From the NCBI RefSeq assembly GCF_020179605.1, contig NZ_JAINZO010000001.1, positions 992,001-1,056,000 of the forward strand: 64,000 bases of DNA. Direction: 5' to 3'. Under the pieces are notes generated by a model. The model did not search any database. It had not been told where the DNA came from and saw only the letters and a program-made list of their open reading frames with translations. The DNA comes from Geomonas agri (lineage in GTDB: Bacteria > Desulfobacterota > Desulfuromonadia > Geobacterales > Geobacteraceae). The position numbers were made by a program, and so were the translations under genes. Shown here piece after piece: positions 54,637-64,000 of the stretch; the first letter of the stretch is position 1; each line of letters begins with the position of its first letter.

Positions 54637-56052
54637 ATGACACGCACGATAGCCAGACCGCTCGCCCTGGCCGCCTTCCTGTTCCTGGGAGGGTGCGCCT
54701 CGATGGCACCCAAATACACCCAGCCGGCGCCCCCGGTCCCCACTTCCTGGCCTGCTGGCCCCGCCTATAAGGCCGAACCGGCGGCACAGAAGCCGCTGGC
54801 TGAGATCCCCTGGCAGGAGTTCTTCGTCGAGCCGCAGATGCAGAAGCTGATCACGCTCGCCCTGGACAACAACCGCGACCTCAAGGTGGCGGTATTGAAC
54901 ATGGACCGCTACCGTGCCATGTACCAGATCAGGCGCGCCGACCTCCTTCCCACGGTCACCGGCGACGGCGGATTTTCCGTAAAGAAAACTGCTGATGACC
55001 TGGCTCAGAACGGCAACGGCGGTGTCGGACACTCCTACAACGTCTCGGTCGGCATCAGTTCCTACGAGCTCGACCTGTTCGGCAGGATCAGGAGCCTGAA
55101 AGACCAGGCCCTAGAGCAGTACCTGGCCACCGAGCAGGCAAGGCGCAGCGTGCAGATCACCCTGGTCTCCCAGGTAGCCAACGCGTACCTGACCCTGGGG
55201 TCCGACCTGGAGCGCCTGCAACTTGCCAAGGACACCCTGGCCAACCAGCAGGAGTCCTACCGGCTCAGTAAGAGCCGTTTCGAGGCGGGCGTTTCTTCCG
55301 CACTGGACCTGCAACAGGCGCAGACCAGCGTCGACTCCGCCCGGGTGGACATCGCCCGCTATACCACTTTGGTGGCCCAGGATCTGAACGCCCTGGTCCT
55401 GGTGGTCGGTTCCGACGTCCCGCAGGATCTCCTGCCCAAGTCGCTGACCGAGGCTCTGACCGCGGTCAAGGACGTGGCGCCGGGGCTTCCCTCGGACGTG
55501 CTCCTCTCCCGTCCGGACATCCTGCAGGCCGAGTACAACCTGAAAGGGGCCAATGCCAATATCGGTGCGGCGCGCGCCGCCTTCTTCCCGCGCATTGCCC
55601 TGACCACCAGCGTGGGCTTTGGCAGTGACCAGCTTTCCGGTCTGTTCAAGGGAGGCAACCTGGCCTGGAGCTTCGCGCCCAGCATCTCGGTGCCGATTTT
55701 CGAGGGGGGGCGCAACAAGGCCAACCTCGACGTGGCCCAGGTGGACCGCGACATAGCCGTGGCGCAGTATGAGAAAGCGATCCAGATCGCGTTCCGCGAG
55801 GTGGCGGACGCGCTGGCCCAGCGCGGCACCATCGACGAGCAGGTTGCGGCGCAGCAGTCCCTTACCGGCGCCACCGCCGAGACCTTCCGTCTCTCCCAGG
55901 CCCGCTACCAGACCGGTGTCGACAGCTACCTCAACGTTCTGGACGCGCAGCGTTCGCTTTACGCGGCCCAGCAGAACCTGATCAGCACCCGCCTCGCCCG
56001 ACTGAACAACATGGTCACCCTGTACAAGGTACTGGGAGGCGGCAGCAAGTAA
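54637..56052 (+). CDS. RND efflux outer-membrane channel lipoprotein (NodT/OprM family)
   Basis: The 471-residue TolC-like protein has a lipoprotein signal ([14 protein letters not shown]) and two repeated outer-membrane efflux domains ([16 protein letters not shown] [17 protein letters not shown] and [20 protein letters not shown]), ending with the coiled-coil segment [20 protein letters not shown]. It completes the tripartite pump encoded upstream. It starts one base after the permease stop codon. Confidence 0.95.
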   Translation: MTRTIARPLALAAFLFLGGCASMAPKYTQPAPPVPTSWPAGPAYKAEPAAQKPLAEIPWQEFFVEPQMQKLITLALDNNRDLKVAVLNMDRYRAMYQIRRADLLPTVTGDGGFSVKKTADDLAQNGNGGVGHSYNVSVGISSYELDLFGRIRSLKDQALEQYLATEQARRSVQITLVSQVANAYLTLGSDLERLQLAKDTLANQQESYRLSKSRFEAGVSSALDLQQAQTSVDSARVDIARYTTLVAQDLNALVLVVGSDVPQDLLPKSLTEALTAVKDVAPGLPSDVLLSRPDILQAEYNLKGANANIGAARAAFFPRIALTTSVGFGSDQLSGLFKGGNLAWSFAPSISVPIFEGGRNKANLDVAQVDRDIAVAQYEKAIQIAFREVADALAQRGTIDEQVAAQQSLTGATAETFRLSQARYQTGVDSYLNVLDAQRSLYAAQQNLISTRLARLNNMVTLYKVLGGGSK

Positions 56053-56063
56053 GGCAGAACACA

Positions 56064-56089
56064 GCCCCGGGCCGGTACCGGCCCGGGGC
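56064..56089. repeat. 26-nt perfect palindrome after the outer-membrane factor gene
   Basis: GCCCCGGGCCGGT and its exact complement meet without a loop 11 bases after the stop codon. It makes a very stable hairpin or cruciform but has no T-run. It may protect or attenuate the efflux mRNA. Confidence 0.6.
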
Positions 56090-56148
56090 AGCAGTACCGC
56101 GCAGGGGGGCGAACCGTGTCGAACTCCCTGTGGCTGAAAGGAGCCTCG

Positions 56149-56280
56149 TTGTCCAGAACACGCATAACTCTCTATTGCATAATTGCCCTGGTCGGTTTAC
56201 TCACAGCGTACTACCTTCTGGCACCGGAGCCTCATCCTGACTGGCCGATAAATCTGGTCCACTTTCTTTTCAAACACTAG
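56149..56280 (+). CDS. 43-residue single-helix membrane protein candidate
   Basis: A TTG at 56149 has AAAGGAG six bases upstream and opens a 43-residue frame with one membrane helix (TLYCIIALVGLLTAYYLLAP) and a polar tail (EPHPDWPINLVHFLFKH). A GTG at 56116 is an alternative in-frame start. It follows a tripartite pump operon, and its size is like that of AcrZ, the small partner of AcrB, though the sequence is not recognisably related. No other support exists. Confidence 0.45.
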   Translation: MSRTRITLYCIIALVGLLTAYYLLAPEPHPDWPINLVHFLFKH

Positions 56281-56380
56281 ATTGGGTTTATAGTTTTCTA
56301 TGAGTACTTCTTGGGCCCTAGAGTCTGTGAGGTGCTCGCTGGAGCTTGTGAAGAATTCCTTGTGACTGAGGAGCGTATTC

Positions 56381-57952
56381 ATGGCACAGAAGTCGGAAGA
56401 CGACGACCCCCTGGAATCCCAGCCCTCCTGTCGGCCGGGGGGCTCTACGCGGCCGGTTCCCCTGGTGCCGGAAGCGCCGTTAATCACCCGTTCCCGTTTT
56501 TCTCCACTGCTTTTGTTCTGGCTGGCCCTTGTCCTGTGCGGCTGCTCGCTGCAACCTGCCTACCAGCGCCCAGCGCTGCCAGTCCCGCAGCACTATCCTG
56601 AAGCGGGGAGCGGCAACGGGACAGCCACATCCCTTCCCGGCTGGACCGCCTTCTTTGCTGATCACGAACTAAAGAACCTGATCTCGCAAGCCCTGGAACA
56701 CAACCGGGACCTTGCCGTTGCCCGCCGCAAGATCGAAGAGGCTCGCGCCATCTACGGTATCCGCAGCGCCGACCTCCTCCCGGGCATCTCTGCCGGCGCC
56801 CAGGCGGAGCGTTCCCGCACCCCCGCTGATCTCTCCGTTACCGGGCACCCTATGACGGCCAATGTTTTTGACGCCGGCCTTTTCCTTGCCAGCTGGGAAC
56901 TCGACTTCTGGGGGAGGGTCAGGAGCCTCAAAGACGCGGCTCTCGAGTCGTATCTCGCCAGCGTGGAGGCCAGGCGGGCGGTCCAGGTGAGCCTGGTGGC
57001 GCAGCTCGCCCAGGGCTATCTTGTGGAGCGGGAACTCTGCGAACGGGTCTCCCTGGCCCAGGCCACCATCACAAGCCGCGACGAATCCTTCCGCATAGCC
57101 AGGCGCCGCTTCGAGGTCGGCTCCGCGTCGAAACTGGACGCGGTGCAGGCGGAGACTCTGCTGAACCAGGCCAAGGCAGACCTTTCCGCGTTGATGCGGT
57201 TGCGCGCACTCAACCTGAACGCGCTGGCCCTCCTCGTGGGGGGGGACGTTACCCTCGTGCCGCTCTCCTTGAGCGCGGTAGAGCCGGACTTTTTAGCGCC
57301 GGTTCACCCCGGGCTCCCCTCCGAACTGCTCCTGAACCGTCCTGATGTGATGGCAGCCGAACACGACCTGAAGGCCGCCAACGCCGCCATAGGTGCGGCA
57401 CGCGCCGCCTTTTTCCCCGCCATCGCCCTGACCGGCAGTTTCGGCACGGCAAGCAGCGAGCTTTCCGGGCTCTTTGCTGACGGAAGCGGCGCCTGGAGTT
57501 TTGTCCCGGCCATATCCCTTCCCGTCTTCCAGGGGGGGCGCAACGTGGCGAACCTGGAACTTGCCAGGGCCAGGGAGCGGGAGACAGTTGCCGGGTACGA
57601 GCGCGTGGTGCAGCGGGCTTTCCGCGAGGTGGCGGACGCGCTGGCGCAACGGCGCTGGTTGGCAGAGCAGGTGGAGGCGCAGCGAGCTACGCTCGCTGCG
57701 CAGACCGAGCGCACCCGGTTGGCCAGGCTCCGTTACGACACCGGGGCCGCCACCTACCTCGAGGTGCTCGATGCGGAAAGGGACCGGTTTGTCGCCCAGC
57801 AGGCACTGGTGCAGACCAGGCGAGCCCTGCTCTCGGCCGGGGTCGAGCTTTACGCAGCGCTGGGAGGAGGGGCTGCTGCGGACGGCGTATCTGAAGAAGG
57901 TGCAACCGGTTCGGGGGACGGGGGACTACGGAAAGGGGAGGCCAAGCCATGA
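56381..57952 (+). CDS. outer-membrane efflux channel lipoprotein, second NodT-family copy
   Basis: The 523-residue protein is a paralogue of the channel ending at 56052, with the same YGIRSADLLPGISAGAQAE and [20 protein letters not shown] repeats. The lipobox LVLCGCS is preceded by an unusually long 50-residue charged N-terminus (MAQKSEDDDPLESQ), which would be an odd signal peptide, so the true start may be internal. GAGGAG does lie seven bases before this ATG. It overlaps the fusion protein gene start (ATGA) and thus serves the ABC exporter downstream. Confidence 0.88.
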   Translation: MAQKSEDDDPLESQPSCRPGGSTRPVPLVPEAPLITRSRFSPLLLFWLALVLCGCSLQPAYQRPALPVPQHYPEAGSGNGTATSLPGWTAFFADHELKNLISQALEHNRDLAVARRKIEEARAIYGIRSADLLPGISAGAQAERSRTPADLSVTGHPMTANVFDAGLFLASWELDFWGRVRSLKDAALESYLASVEARRAVQVSLVAQLAQGYLVERELCERVSLAQATITSRDESFRIARRRFEVGSASKLDAVQAETLLNQAKADLSALMRLRALNLNALALLVGGDVTLVPLSLSAVEPDFLAPVHPGLPSELLLNRPDVMAAEHDLKAANAAIGAARAAFFPAIALTGSFGTASSELSGLFADGSGAWSFVPAISLPVFQGGRNVANLELARARERETVAGYERVVQRAFREVADALAQRRWLAEQVEAQRATLAAQTERTRLARLRYDTGAATYLEVLDAERDRFVAQQALVQTRRALLSAGVELYAALGGGAAADGVSEEGATGSGDGGLRKGEAKP

Positions 57953-59016
57953 AAGGCCTTGGTAACAGGAGGATCCTCATCGCGGCAGTGGTGGTGCTGT
58001 TGCTGCTCGCCCTGATCCTGTGGCAGCGGTTCGGTGGTCGTAACGCCGACGAGGGGATCGTCAGCGGCAACGGGCGTATCGAAGCGGTAGAGATCGACGT
58101 CGGTCCCAAAAGCCCTGGGCGCGTGCAGGAGATCTTGGTCCGCGAAGGGGATTACGTCAGAAGCGGCGAGACCGTGGCGCTCATGGACACCGAGGTACTC
58201 AAGGCGCAGCACCGGGAGGCCCAGGCCCAGCTCTTCAAGGCACAGAACGCGGTGCTTACCTCGAAGAGCGAGATGACCCAGCGCGCCAGCGAGAGGGTTG
58301 CTACCCAAGCGGTCGTGGCGCAGCGGGAGGCGGAACTGGCGCTGGCCGGTAAGAGGGTGACTCGCTCCTCCACGCTTGCAGCCGAAGGGGCCACCTCTCA
58401 GCAGGAGGCCGATGACGATCTCGCACGCCTGGCGAGTGCCAGGGCGTCGACGGCAGCGGCGCGCGCCCAGGAGGCTGCCGCCGAGGCGGCCGTGGCAACT
58501 GCGCGACAGAAAGTGCTGGGTGAGGTCTCCAACGTGGCGGCGGTGGGCGCCACCGTGCAGCGCATTGAGGCCGATCTGAAAGATGCCGCGCTCAAGTCGC
58601 CGCGCGACGGTCGGGTGCAGTACCGCGTGGCCCAGCCCGGGGAGGTGGTGGCTGCGGGTGGGCGAGTGCTGAGCCTGGTGGATTTGAGCGACGTCTACAT
58701 GACCTTCTTCCTGCCGACGGCTGCGGCGGGGAGGGTGGCTCTTGGCACCGAGGTCCGCCTCGTGCTCGACGCCGCGCCCCGGTACGTCATTCCTGCACGT
58801 GTCTCCTTCATCTCCGACGTGGCCCAGTTCACCCCCAAAACGGTGGAAACCGCGAGCGAGCGGGAGAAGCTCATGTTCAGGGTGAGGGCCCAGCTCCCGG
58901 TGGAGCTCCTTAAAAAACACATTGCCCAGGTGAAGACCGGCCTGCCCGGCATGGCTTACGTTCGGCTGGACGAGAAACGCCCCTGGCCGGCCCACCTGCA
59001 GAAGGTGGTCCGGTGA
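57949..59016 (+). CDS. HlyD-family membrane-fusion protein (YhiI-like)
   Basis: The 355-residue protein has an N-terminal membrane anchor ([17 protein letters not shown]), the biotinyl-lipoyl-like segment [20 protein letters not shown], a long coiled-coil hairpin rich in Ala/Gln, and the barrel region ([19 protein letters not shown]). It couples an ABC exporter to the outer-membrane channel. The gene order channel-fusion-RbbA-like-permease parallels the yhiI-rbbA-yhhJ cluster of E. coli. Both its ends overlap neighbouring genes by four bases. Confidence 0.92.
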   Translation: MKGLGNRRILIAAVVVLLLLALILWQRFGGRNADEGIVSGNGRIEAVEIDVGPKSPGRVQEILVREGDYVRSGETVALMDTEVLKAQHREAQAQLFKAQNAVLTSKSEMTQRASERVATQAVVAQREAELALAGKRVTRSSTLAAEGATSQQEADDDLARLASARASTAAARAQEAAAEAAVATARQKVLGEVSNVAAVGATVQRIEADLKDAALKSPRDGRVQYRVAQPGEVVAAGGRVLSLVDLSDVYMTFFLPTAAAGRVALGTEVRLVLDAAPRYVIPARVSFISDVAQFTPKTVETASEREKLMFRVRAQLPVELLKKHIAQVKTGLPGMAYVRLDEKRPWPAHLQKVVR

Positions 59017-61799
59017 CCCCGCATGCTCCAGGAGATGGGTGCGGGACAAGCGGCTGCGCCGCTTGGTTGGACCGGGTAACGCTGCGCTACGGCAGGACTG
59101 TCGCCCTCGATGACGTCAGCCTTGCCCTGCCGGCAGGAGGTATGGTTGGGGCCATCGGTCCGGACGGGGTCGGCAAGTCCACCCTCTTTTCGCTGGTGGC
59201 CGGTTCGCGGCGGCTACAGGAAGGAAGGGTGGAGGTCCTCGGTGGCAGCATGTCCGACCCCGCCCATAGAAGACAGGTCTGCCCGCGTATCGCGTACATG
59301 CCCCAAGGGCTGGGGCGCAACCTCTACCCGACCCTGTCGGTCTTCGAGAACGTGGATTTCTTTGCCCGGCTCTTCGGCCACGGCCGCGCCGAGCGAGAAC
59401 GCCGCATCGCTGAGCTGTTGGCCGCCACGGGCCTCGCCCCCTTTGCCGGCAGGCCTGCTGGCAAGCTCTCCGGGGGGATGAAGCAAAAGCTCGGGCTATG
59501 CTGCGCGCTGATTCACGACCCCGATCTGCTCATTCTGGATGAACCGACCACGGGCGTCGACCCTCTGTCGCGGCGCCAGTTTTGGGAACTGATCGGGCGC
59601 ATCCGCAGCCGGCAAAGCGGCATGACGGTCCTGGTCGCCACCGCCTACATGGAGGAGGCTGCCCGGTTCGACTGGCTGGTGGCGCTGAACGCCGGGAAGG
59701 TGCTAGCGACCGGCACGCCCGGGCAGTTGCTGGAGCAGACCTTCAGCCGCACCCTGGAGGAGGCCTTCATCGCGCTCCTCCCTCCGGCGCAGCGCGCTGG
59801 GTACCGTCCGGTCGTCATTCCGGAAAGGGAAGGGGAACTCGCTGCCGAAACGGCCATAGAGGCGTCCGGCCTCACCATGCGCTTTGGGGATTTCACCGCG
59901 GTCGACCGGGTAAGCTTCCGAATCGGGAAGGGGGAGATCTTCGGATTCCTCGGCTCCAACGGCTGCGGCAAGACCACCACCATGAAGATGCTTACCGGGC
60001 TTCTGCCCGCCAGCGAAGGGGAGGCAAGCCTGTTCGGGCGCCCGGTCGACCCCGGCGACCTCGACACGCGGCGTCGGGTCGGCTACATGACCCAGTCCTT
60101 TTCCCTCTACACCGAACTTACCGTATGCCAGAACCTCGTGCTCCACGCACGCCTTTTCAGACTCCCTGAGTCGGCGATCGCTCCCCGCGTCGCCGAGATG
60201 GCGCGGCGTTTCGGGCTGGAGGAGGTAATGGATGTCCTGCCCGATGCGCTTCCGCTTGGCGTGCGCCAGCGGCTTTCCCTTGCCGTCGCCATGATCCACG
60301 GACCTGAACTGCTCATCCTCGACGAACCGACCTCCGGGGTGGACCCGGTGGCGCGGGACGGCTTTTGGCAGATCATGGTCGACCTGGCCCGCCGCGACCA
60401 AGTCACCATCTTCATTTCCACCCACTTCATGAACGAAGCGGAACGCTGCGACCGGATATCCCTCATGCACGCTGGTCGTGTGCTGGTGAGCGACGCCCCG
60501 GCACGGCTGGTACGGGAGAGAGGAGCCGCAACCCTGGAAGAGGCCTTCATCGGCTACTTGGAGGATGCCTGCGCGGAGCCCGCCGCGCAGGAGGGCGCCT
60601 TTGCCGCAGAAGGACCGCAAGAGACCTTTGCCGCGGGTAATTGCAGTGATGTCGGAACTGCGGCGGAGCGCAGCTTCAGCCTGCGCCGCCTTTTCAGTTA
60701 TGCTCACCGCGAAGCGCTGGAACTTGCCCGCGACCCGGTCCGCCTCTGTCTTGCGCTGCTGGGCTGCGTCATCCTGATGTTCGTGATGGGTTACGGCATC
60801 ACCATGGACGTCGAGGACCTGACCTTCGCCGTTTTGGATCGCGACCAGAGCGTCCTGAGCCGCGATTACACACTCAACCTGGCCGGCTCGCGCTATTTCA
60901 AGGAGCGTCCCCCGCTTGCCGACTATGCGGAGTTGGACCGCCGTATGCGCGCGAACGACATCTCTCTGGCCATCGAGATACCAGCCGGGTTCGGCCGCGA
61001 TCTCGAGCACGGCAGGCCCGTCTCGGTCGGGGCCTGGATCGACGGCGCCATGCCCTCCCGCGCCGAGACCGTGCGCGGCTACGTCCAGGGGATGCACGCC
61101 CAGTGGCTCACCACCCTGGCACGGCAGCGCATGACTGCTCCGCCGGCGCTTGCAGCAGCCAGCATCCAGACCCGCTATCGCTACAATCCTGACGTAAAGA
61201 GCCTCCCCGCCATGGTCCCCGCCGTCATCCCGCTGCTACTCATGATGATCCCTGCCATCGTCACCGCCCTCTCTGTGGTGCGCGAGAAGGAACTCGGCTC
61301 TATCGTCAACCTCTACGTTACCCCAGTGACCAGGATCGAGTTTCTGCTTGGCAAGCAGCTCCCTTACCTGGTCCTCTCCATGGTGAGCTTTCTGCTTCTT
61401 ACCCTCCAAGCGGTCTTCATCTTCCGGGTCCCCCTCAAGGGGAGCCTCGCCGCCCTCTGTCTTGGCGGCTTTCTGTACGTGGGTGCCGCTACCGGACTCG
61501 GCCTGGTCATCTCCACCTTCATGAAGAGCCAGATTGCCGCCCTTTTCGGCACGGCACTTTTGACCATCCTTCCCGCCGTCGAGTTTTGCGGCATGCTGGA
61601 GCCGGTCCGCTCGCTGGAAGGGGTAGGTGCCATAATCGGTCGAATCTATCCGACTACCTATTTTCTGCTGATCGCCCGGGGAACCTTCGGGAAGTGGCTC
61701 GGGTTCGAAGAACTGAAACTGTTCTTTCTTCCCCTTGCCCTGGCGGCCCCGCTGCTCCTTTTGCTGGGGGCGGCCATGCTTAAGAAGCAGGAATCCTGA
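59013..61799 (+). CDS. double ABC ATPase fused to ABC-2 permease (RbbA/YhiH-like)
   Basis: The 928-residue protein has two ABC ATPase domains followed by an ABC-2 permease. Domain 1 has Walker [13 protein letters not shown], signature [12 protein letters not shown] and Walker [14 protein letters not shown]. Domain 2 has Walker [14 protein letters not shown] and Walker [14 protein letters not shown], but its signature reads [12 protein letters not shown] rather than LSGGQ. The permease part (from about 570) has six hydrophobic segments, including [21 protein letters not shown]. coli RbbA was first described as ribosome-associated; an export role is more likely here given the neighbours. The GTG start overlaps the fusion gene. 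Confidence 0.92.
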   Translation: MTPHAPGDGCGTSGCAAWLDRVTLRYGRTVALDDVSLALPAGGMVGAIGPDGVGKSTLFSLVAGSRRLQEGRVEVLGGSMSDPAHRRQVCPRIAYMPQGLGRNLYPTLSVFENVDFFARLFGHGRAERERRIAELLAATGLAPFAGRPAGKLSGGMKQKLGLCCALIHDPDLLILDEPTTGVDPLSRRQFWELIGRIRSRQSGMTVLVATAYMEEAARFDWLVALNAGKVLATGTPGQLLEQTFSRTLEEAFIALLPPAQRAGYRPVVIPEREGELAAETAIEASGLTMRFGDFTAVDRVSFRIGKGEIFGFLGSNGCGKTTTMKMLTGLLPASEGEASLFGRPVDPGDLDTRRRVGYMTQSFSLYTELTVCQNLVLHARLFRLPESAIAPRVAEMARRFGLEEVMDVLPDALPLGVRQRLSLAVAMIHGPELLILDEPTSGVDPVARDGFWQIMVDLARRDQVTIFISTHFMNEAERCDRISLMHAGRVLVSDAPARLVRERGAATLEEAFIGYLEDACAEPAAQEGAFAAEGPQETFAAGNCSDVGTAAERSFSLRRLFSYAHREALELARDPVRLCLALLGCVILMFVMGYGITMDVEDLTFAVLDRDQSVLSRDYTLNLAGSRYFKERPPLADYAELDRRMRANDISLAIEIPAGFGRDLEHGRPVSVGAWIDGAMPSRAETVRGYVQGMHAQWLTTLARQRMTAPPALAAASIQTRYRYNPDVKSLPAMVPAVIPLLLMMIPAIVTALSVVREKELGSIVNLYVTPVTRIEFLLGKQLPYLVLSMVSFLLLTLQAVFIFRVPLKGSLAALCLGGFLYVGAATGLGLVISTFMKSQIAALFGTALLTILPAVEFCGMLEPVRSLEGVGAIIGRIYPTTYFLLIARGTFGKWLGFEELKLFFLPLALAAPLLLLLGAAMLKKQES

Positions 61800-61801
61800 C
61801 C

Positions 61802-62923
61802 ATGCGCGCCGCCAATATCGTCCACCTTGGTGTCAAGGAACTCTTCAGCCTGCTGCGGGACCCGGTCATGCTGATCCTGATCTGCTACGCCTTTTCGCTC
61901 GCCATTTATGCCGCTGCGACCGCCATGCCGGAGACGCTGCACAAGGCCCCCATCGCCATCGTGGACGAGGATCGCTCCCAGCTTTCCACCCGGATCGCCG
62001 ATGCCTTCTATCCGCCTCAGTTCTCGCCGCCGTCGCGCATCACCCGTGAAGAGATGGACGCCAGGATGGATGCGGGGCTCGACACTTTTGCCCTTTCCAT
62101 TCCCCCCGACTTCCAGCGTGACCTCTTGGCCGGACGCAGAGCCGAAATCCAGCTGAATATCGACGCCACCAGGATGAGCCAGGCCTTCACCGGCAACGGC
62201 CACATCCAGACCATCGTTTCCAACGAGATCGCCGGTTTCCTGCAGCGCTACCGCCCCGATGCGGGGCAGCAGGTCGATTTGGCCTTGAGGGCGCGCTTCA
62301 ACCCGGAGTTGAACAAGTCCTGGTTCGGGGCCGTCATGAAGATCATCGACAACATCACCCTGCTTTCCATCATCCTGACCGGTGCGGCCCTCATCCGTGA
62401 ACGGGAGCATGGCACAGTCGAGCATCTCCTGGTCATGCCCATCACCCCTTTTGAAATCATGATGGCCAAGGTCTGGGCCATGGCCCTGGTGGTGCTCTGC
62501 GCAACCACGGCCTCGCTCTACCTGGTGGTCGAGGGGGCGCTTCGGGTTCCGATCGAGGGCTCGGTGCCGCTGTTCCTCGCGGGGACCGCGCTGCACCTCT
62601 TCGCGACCACTTCCCTCGGTATCTTCCTTGGCACGGTGGCGCGCAGCATGCCCCAGTTCGGCCTTTTGACCATGCTGGTCCTGCTTCCCCTGCAAATTCT
62701 TTCCGGCGGCACCACGCCGCGCGAGAGCATGCCGGCGCCGGTGCGCGGCGTCATGCTCGCCGCCCCGAATACCCATTTCGTCATGCTCGCCCAAGCTATC
62801 TTGTACCGCGGCGCCGGGTTCGACGTGGTGTGGCCCCAGTTCGCAGCGCTCTTCCTGATAGGGAGCGTCCTCTTCGCCATCTCTCTTTCCCGCTTCCGCA
62901 AGACCATCGCGACCATGACCTGA
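61802..62923 (+). CDS. ABC-2 type permease (YhhJ-like)
   Basis: The 373-residue inner-membrane protein has an N-terminal helix (VMLILICYAFSLAIYAAATA), a periplasmic domain of about 150 residues (PIAIVDEDRSQLSTRIADAF, DVTIPPDF-like LSIPPDFQRDLLAGR), and five C-terminal helices with the ABC-2 signature (REREHGTVEHLLVMPITPFE). It pairs with the permease half of the RbbA-like protein to form the exporter. It starts two bases after the previous stop and closes the operon. Confidence 0.92.
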   Translation: MRAANIVHLGVKELFSLLRDPVMLILICYAFSLAIYAAATAMPETLHKAPIAIVDEDRSQLSTRIADAFYPPQFSPPSRITREEMDARMDAGLDTFALSIPPDFQRDLLAGRRAEIQLNIDATRMSQAFTGNGHIQTIVSNEIAGFLQRYRPDAGQQVDLALRARFNPELNKSWFGAVMKIIDNITLLSIILTGAALIREREHGTVEHLLVMPITPFEIMMAKVWAMALVVLCATTASLYLVVEGALRVPIEGSVPLFLAGTALHLFATTSLGIFLGTVARSMPQFGLLTMLVLLPLQILSGGTTPRESMPAPVRGVMLAAPNTHFVMLAQAILYRGAGFDVVWPQFAALFLIGSVLFAISLSRFRKTIATMT

Positions 62924-62994
62924 CGCGTGTGCATGTCGCAAAATTTGGTATAAATAAAGCTCGTTGCCAGAAATCCGGTTATCTGGAGGAGTAT

Positions 62995-63975
62995 ATGCAC
63001 TTTCCCCGACAGGTCGCGCGCCTTGTCGTGCTGACCGCCGCCCTTCTGTTCCCGTCCTCTCACGTCCTTTGCGCCACAGTAGTACCCTTGTCCATCTCCT
63101 CCGGTACCACCACCAGCTCCTATTACGCCGCTGCCAGTGCCGTGGCCAAGATCTTCAACAAGAAGAGCGCGGTCTACGGGGTCAGGCTGGCAACTGTTGC
63201 CTCGGCCGGGTCGGTAGCCAACATCGACGCCGTCGCGGAGGGGAAGGCGGCCTTCGGCATCGCCGAGACGGAACTCTTAAAGAGGGCGATGCAGGGGGTA
63301 CGTCCCTGGGAAGGTATGGCGAGGGGGGGGCTGCGGGCGGTGCTCGGGCTCTACCCGGCAACGGTCACCATCGTGGCGGCCGTGGACAGCGGCATCAAGC
63401 GCGTTGCTGACCTGAAGGGGAAAAGGCTCAATATCGGCGCTCCCGGCTCAATCGACAACACCTACGCCAGTGCGCTGCTGCAGATGTCGGGACTCAACCC
63501 CGGTGAAGTGATCAGCTCCCAGCACTCCACGGCGATCGCCCCGGAACTGCTGCAAAAAGGCGATATCGATGCCTACCTCTGCATTGTCGGCCATCCGAAC
63601 CTGACGGTGCTGGAGGCAAGCGCCGGCAACCGCAAGGTACTCCTTGTCCCGCTGGACGAAACCCTGATCAAACAGGTGACCGCCAACAACCCGCTGCTCG
63701 CGCCGGTGGTCATCCCCATGCGCTTCTACCCCAACGTGCAGGCCACCGGCACCGTGCAGAGCCTGGGCGTCCGAACCGTCTTGTTCACCTCTGCCGACCA
63801 GTCCGACGAGTCGGTATATAACGTGGTGCGCGAGATCCTCGGCAACCTCGACCTGTTCCGGCGTCAGCACCCCATTCTCCAGGATCTGACCCCGGAGCAG
63901 GCAGCCCGGGTTACCGTCATCCCCCTGCACCCCGGGGCAGCACGTTATTTCAAAGAGTCCGGCCTGATTCCCTAG
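62995..63975 (+). CDS. TAXI-family TRAP-type solute-binding protein
   Basis: The 326-residue protein has a signal peptide (LVVLTAALLFPSSHVLCA) and the TAXI fold sequence (LSISSGTTTSSYYAAASAVAK, RLATVASAGSVANIDAVAEG, LKGKRLNIGAPGSIDNTYA). It binds small carboxylates or glutamate-like ligands in related systems. GGAGGAG lies five to seven bases upstream of the ATG at 62995. It is not part of the exporter operon by function. A TRAP membrane component is not visible, but a gene begins 21 bases later. Confidence 0.9.
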   Translation: MHFPRQVARLVVLTAALLFPSSHVLCATVVPLSISSGTTTSSYYAAASAVAKIFNKKSAVYGVRLATVASAGSVANIDAVAEGKAAFGIAETELLKRAMQGVRPWEGMARGGLRAVLGLYPATVTIVAAVDSGIKRVADLKGKRLNIGAPGSIDNTYASALLQMSGLNPGEVISSQHSTAIAPELLQKGDIDAYLCIVGHPNLTVLEASAGNRKVLLVPLDETLIKQVTANNPLLAPVVIPMRFYPNVQATGTVQSLGVRTVLFTSADQSDESVYNVVREILGNLDLFRRQHPILQDLTPEQAARVTVIPLHPGAARYFKESGLIP

Positions 63976-63996
63976 CACCGGCTCTGGGAGGTATCC

Positions 63997-64000
63997 ATGA
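63997..64000 (+). CDS. start of a further gene, cut by window end
   Basis: GGGAGG followed by TATCC and ATG at 63997-63999 looks like a real translation start 21 bases after the binding-protein gene, so cotranscription is expected. Nothing can be said about the product. Confidence 0.4.

Overview
This is a high-GC, gene-dense chromosomal window from what is most likely a member of the Geobacteraceae (Geobacter/Geomonas/Citrifermentans type). The evidence is the large number of two-component and sigma-54 regulators, a chemotaxis operon, a geopeptide-type radical SAM maturase, and the general style of the genes. No rRNA, tRNA, CRISPR array, transposase or phage gene was seen.

Layout. 1-7.4 kb: the 3' end of a sigma-54 enhancer-binding protein, then a fused proline dehydrogenase/P5C dehydrogenase (putA) with a -24/-12 promoter, class I fructose-1,6-bisphosphatase, a small acidic Cys-rich protein and an NtrC-type response regulator. 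7.5-10.9 kb (minus): an HD-GYP response regulator and a hybrid histidine kinase that overlap by four bases. 11-16.6 kb: an RND pump (fusion protein plus permease) and a FliK-like/FlhB-C-like pair. 16.8-21.8 kb: purM-purN (minus), and divergently a tightly overlapping rimI-pyrK-pyrD-kamA-like cluster. 22-27.7 kb: a LysR regulator, two small zinc proteins, a BioD/DRTGG protein, a REC-PAS-PP2C phosphatase and an HD protein.

27.8-36 kb is the most interesting region. A 36-residue precursor peptide with a CCFYMYMY-type C-terminus, not previously called here, lies upstream of a radical SAM/SPASM maturase on the minus strand. A strong hairpin separates the two genes. The maturase has an in-frame TGA just before its SPASM cysteine motif, and 74 well-conserved codons follow the TGA. 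The divergent side carries a TonB-dependent receptor, a periplasmic binding protein and a sensor kinase. A 17-nt palindrome lies in the divergent promoter region. A sigma-54 response regulator lies on the other side of the maturase.

35.7-43.7 kb (minus): a chemotaxis operon cheR-cheW-mcp-cheA-cheB-receiver. CheR carries an in-frame copy of a dispersed palindromic repeat in its linker. 44-49 kb: UDP-GlcNAc 2-epimerase, an FmdB-type zinc ribbon protein, a small membrane protein, a CoA-disulfide-reductase/rhodanese fusion, an M23 peptidase and a nitroreductase. 49.3-63 kb is an efflux block: a TetR regulator with a palindromic operator, an AcrAB-TolC-like RND operon with two tiny membrane-peptide candidates, then a second outer-membrane factor with an HlyD-type fusion protein, an RbbA-like double-ATPase/permease and an ABC-2 permease. 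The window ends with a TAXI-type TRAP binding protein and the start codon of a further gene.

All family assignments come from reading motifs and overall resemblance. No database search was possible.
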